A stretch of 7,408 bases of DNA, taken from positions 1 through 7,408 of the forward strand of contig CAJOER010000058.1 of the NCBI GenBank assembly GCA_905233805.1, written 5' to 3'. This document shows positions 5,961-7,408 of this stretch, in pieces. The notes beneath the pieces were generated by a model. It was given only the letters and a program-made list of their open reading frames with translations. It was not told where the DNA came from and searched no databases. The position numbers were made by a program, and so were the translations under genes. How positions within the stretch are numbered: the stretch's first letter is position 1; each line of letters starts with the position of its first letter. This DNA comes from an uncultured Eubacterium sp. (lineage in GTDB: Bacteria; Bacillota; Clostridia; Oscillospirales; Acutalibacteraceae).

Positions 5961-6390
5961 ATATTTCTTCAAGCAGCTTATAAAGCAGAGTATAAAGCGT
6001 TTTCGCTTCCTCGTGCGTCAGGTTAACGCATTTTCCCATCTGCTGCGGAACTTCAACGGCGTCGGCTTTCAGCTTTTCGCCCTTTTCCGTGATTGAAACT
6101 ATGAGGTTCCTCTCGTCCTCTTTTGAACGCTCGCGCTTGATGTAGCCCTTTTTTTCAAGCTTTTTGAGCAGGGGAGTGAGCGTTCCCGAATCGAGGTAAA
6201 GGCACTCGCCGAGCTCCTTTACGTTGATTTTCTTTTTATCCCACATTACCATCATAGTGATGTACTGCGTGTAGGTTAAATCAAGCTTGTCAAGATAGGG
6301 CTTATAGCGCTTAACTACCTCTTTTGAGCAGGCGTAAAGCGGAAAGCAAAGCTGATTTTCAAGCTTTAAGGGGTTATAATCTTCCGACAT
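5959..6390 (-). CDS. OhrR-type MarR family redox-sensing repressor
   Basis: Dimeric winged-helix DNA-binding protein, 143 aa, probably a sensor of organic peroxides or hypochlorite. LENQLCFPLYACSKE at residues 10-24 is the OhrR N-terminal helix. The cysteine falls at Cys15, with Tyr29 and Tyr40, the same numbering as the B. subtilis OhrR sensing Cys and its two hydrogen-bonding tyrosines. A further Cys121 lies about where 2-Cys OhrR proteins (Xanthomonas type) have their resolving cysteine. The helix-turn-helix is at about 54-80 (VKELGECLYLDSGTLTPLLK) and the wing contains SKEDERNLIVSIT. The ATG at 6390 was chosen because an in-frame GTG at 6432 lies upstream of the predicted transcription start. 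The Shine-Dalgarno (AAGAGTGAT) is weak. No ohr/osmC target is visible in the window. It lies alone between the purB terminator and the feo terminator. Confidence 0.88.
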   Translation of the reverse strand: MSEDYNPLKLENQLCFPLYACSKEVVKRYKPYLDKLDLTYTQYITMMVMWDKKKINVKELGECLYLDSGTLTPLLKKLEKKGYIKRERSKEDERNLIVSITEKGEKLKADAVEVPQQMGKCVNLTHEEAKTLYTLLYKLLEEI

Positions 6391-6415
6391 AGTATCACTC
6401 TTTTTCGTAAATTGA

Positions 6416-6452
6416 ACAATTTTATTGTACACAATTAAATCGCGTTTGTCAA
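6416..6452 (-). promoter_or_regulatory. Promoter of the OhrR-like gene with overlapping operator palindromes
   Basis: Minus strand: perfect TTGACA (6452-6447), 17-nt spacer, TACAAT (6429-6424). The predicted start is near 6417, about 27 nt before the ATG. The -10 is covered by two interleaved perfect palindromes, ACAAT-TTT-ATTGT (6416-6428) and ATTGT-AC-ACAAT (6424-6435). A degenerate third half follows as ACAATTAAAT (6431-6440). The layout closely resembles the B. subtilis OhrR box (TACAATT-AATTGTA, recalled), so negative autoregulation is the natural reading. Confidence 0.82.
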
Positions 6453-6453
6453 T

Positions 6454-6487
6454 ATAAAAAGCCGCCTGCCCGAAAGCAGACGGCTTT
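6454..6487 (-). terminator. Intrinsic terminator of the feoB operon
   Basis: On the minus strand, AAAGCCG (6487-6481) and CGGCTTT (6464-6458) pair. The inner pairing is CTGC/GCAG with one G-T wobble between, closing a 6-nt loop, followed by TTTTTAT. It lies directly against the -35 box of the OhrR-like gene, so the feo unit ends only a few bases before the next promoter. Confidence 0.88.
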
Positions 6488-6496
6488 ACCGTTATA

Positions 6497-6670
6497 TTAT
6501 TTATTTTTCGCGCAGGAGCACGCGTGCGGACAGGAGGAGCATTTCCTCCCGCAGGCGCCTATGCCTTCCTTTTTATCCTTTACAACTTTTCTTATTGCAA
6601 GAAAGACTATAAGCGCAAGCACAAGCAGGGTTACTATTGTTACCCAGTTTGCCTGTAAAAAATGAAGCAA
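6497..6670 (-). CDS. FeoB-associated Cys-rich membrane protein
   Basis: A 57-residue protein read from TTG at 6670 to TAA at 6499-6497. Residues 2-9 are LHFLQANW, a single transmembrane helix spans about 9-26 (WVTIVTLLVLALIVFLAI), then a basic stretch RKVVKDKKEG, and a cysteine cluster C40-x3-C44-x2-C47-x3-C51-x-C53 near the end. This order (LxQxNW, one helix, KDKK, Cys tail) is that of the small FeoB-associated family found after feoB in Bacillota. The tail is presumed to face the cytosol and handle Fe(II), which is inference. AGGAG (6683-6679) lies 8 nt before TTG and overlaps the feoB stop codon. The only ATG nearby is out of frame, so TTG is the most probable start. The gene is in the same frame as feoB, four codons after its stop. 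Confidence 0.87.
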   Translation of the reverse strand: MLHFLQANWVTIVTLLVLALIVFLAIRKVVKDKKEGIGACGRKCSSCPHACSCAKNK

Positions 6671-6682
6671 ATAATCATCTCC

Positions 6683-7408
6683 TTATTTTACCGTAAGGCG
6701 GTTTTCGTTATATTTATTTTTCCTTACGAGCATATAGCAAAGGAACGCGAGCGCCGCTATTGCCGCGATTATGCCTATAATGTGGCTCTTGATATCGCCT
6801 GTGAAGAGGCAGCCGAGCTGGAACACTATGAGCGAAACGAGATATGCAAAGCCGCACTGATAGCCGATTGCAAACCACGTCCATTTAGCGTTGTTCATTT
6901 CTCTCTTGATTGCGCCGATAGCCGCAAAGCAGGGAGCACAAAGGAGGTTAAATACAAGATAGGAAAAGTCAGCTACAAGATTGCTCCAGATTTCGTCGCC
7001 GTTTTCAGCAAGCTCGCCGCCGAAGTGGTAAAGCTGACCGAAGGTACCTACAACATTTTCCTTTGCAATCAAGCCCGTAACGGCAGCGACTGCGGTTTTC
7101 CAGCTGCCCCAGCCGAGCGGAATGAACATCCACGCAAAGAGGTTGCCGATTTTTGCCATCAATGAATTGTCTATGTCCTCAATCATACCGAAGCTGCCGC
7201 CCTCGACGCCGAAGTTGAGGAAGAACCAAACGACGATGGTTGAAAGAAGGATAACCGTTCCCGCTTTCTTAATGAACGACCATCCGCGCTCCCACGTTGA
7301 GCGAAGCACCGTACCGACCGTTGGCAGATGATATGCGGGAAGCTCCATAACGAACGGCGCAGGGTCGCCCGAAAACCTCTTGGTTTTTTTGAGCATAATA
7401 CCCGACAC
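6683..7408 (-). CDS. feoB: Ferrous iron transport protein B, C-terminal part
   Basis: Inner-membrane Fe(II) importer with an N-terminal GTPase. Only the last 242 codons are visible, the gene running off the right edge; the complete protein is usually 650-800 aa. The fragment holds the second half of the permease. SGDPAPFVMELPAYHLPT (13-30) is the hallmark Gate motif, and LIAKENVVGTFG (113-124) the late core motif. CAPCFAAIGAIKRE (157-170) is the conserved Cys-x-x-Cys segment before a helix. Hydrophobic segments lie near 48-66, 88-115, 146-166, 175-200 and 208-227. The 7408-7406 codon GTG only marks the window edge and is not a start. It is followed by the small Cys-rich protein with an overlapping ribosome binding site, so the two are probably translationally coupled. 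No feoA is in view; it would lie further right. Confidence 0.96.
   Translation of the reverse strand: MSGIMLKKTKRFSGDPAPFVMELPAYHLPTVGTVLRSTWERGWSFIKKAGTVILLSTIVVWFFLNFGVEGGSFGMIEDIDNSLMAKIGNLFAWMFIPLGWGSWKTAVAAVTGLIAKENVVGTFGQLYHFGGELAENGDEIWSNLVADFSYLVFNLLCAPCFAAIGAIKREMNNAKWTWFAIGYQCGFAYLVSLIVFQLGCLFTGDIKSHIIGIIAAIAALAFLCYMLVRKNKYNENRLTVK

Noticed and set aside
6391..6432. GTG at 6432 as start of the MarR gene, adding 14 residues
   Set aside because: It lies upstream of the predicted transcription start, inside the promoter and operator, and the ATG at 6390 gives exact OhrR residue numbering (Cys15, Tyr29, Tyr40).
6662..7165. 167-codon plus-strand ORF opposite feoB and the small Cys-rich gene
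   Set aside because: Shadow of feoB; the reverse frame shows unmistakable FeoB membrane motifs.

Overview
The window reads as an ordinary chromosomal segment of a Gram-positive anaerobe. The most likely group is Bacillota, class Clostridia (a gut Oscillospirales/Ruminococcaceae-like lineage). Reasons: a glgB-glgC glycogen operon, DapF (meso-DAP cell wall), a FeoB followed by a small FeoB-associated Cys-rich membrane protein, strong AGGAGG-type ribosome binding sites, SigA-type promoters and compact intrinsic terminators. The taxon is inferred from gene content, not from a search.

Layout. (1) Minus strand, 1-2466: a glycogen operon read right to left, glgB (branching enzyme) then glgC (ADP-glucose pyrophosphorylase, cut by the left edge). 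glgB is broken near its 3' end. It stops at 808, but the rest of its C-terminal beta domain (residues like DYRIGVP onward) is still readable in another frame down to 605. This fits a deletion of about 40 nt between short direct repeats. (2) 2467-2755: a divergent AT-rich control region with a good promoter for each side and three small palindromes. (3) Plus strand, 2756-5923: dapF, purC, purB, apparently one transcription unit from the dapF promoter to a terminator after purB. PurC makes SAICAR and PurB cleaves it to AICAR, so these two catalyse consecutive purine steps; DapF belongs to lysine/peptidoglycan synthesis. (4) 5924-6460: an OhrR-type MarR regulator on the minus strand, convergent with purB and sharing a bidirectional terminator. 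Its near-consensus promoter carries overlapping palindromes of the OhrR-box type. (5) 6461-7408, minus strand: the 3' third of feoB, cut by the right edge, then a 57-aa Cys-rich FeoB-associated membrane protein and an intrinsic terminator.

The most unusual structure is a repeated intergenic element that occurs twice, on either side of purC (about 3596-3670 and 4399-4472). Each copy has 7-bp tandem repeats (AATTGAG) on the left, an invariant core with a GTCC-GCA-GGAC hairpin, and complementary 7-bp repeats (CATTNTC) on the right. The copies match at 65 of 66 aligned bases but differ in heptad number (2 versus 3). The extra heptad in the second copy places a TTGAGA 16 nt from a TATAAT. I see no mobile element with a transposase, no CRISPR array, no tRNA/rRNA and no defence system. 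The dispersed heptad element, the broken glgB and the FeoB/Cys-rich junction are the points worth following.
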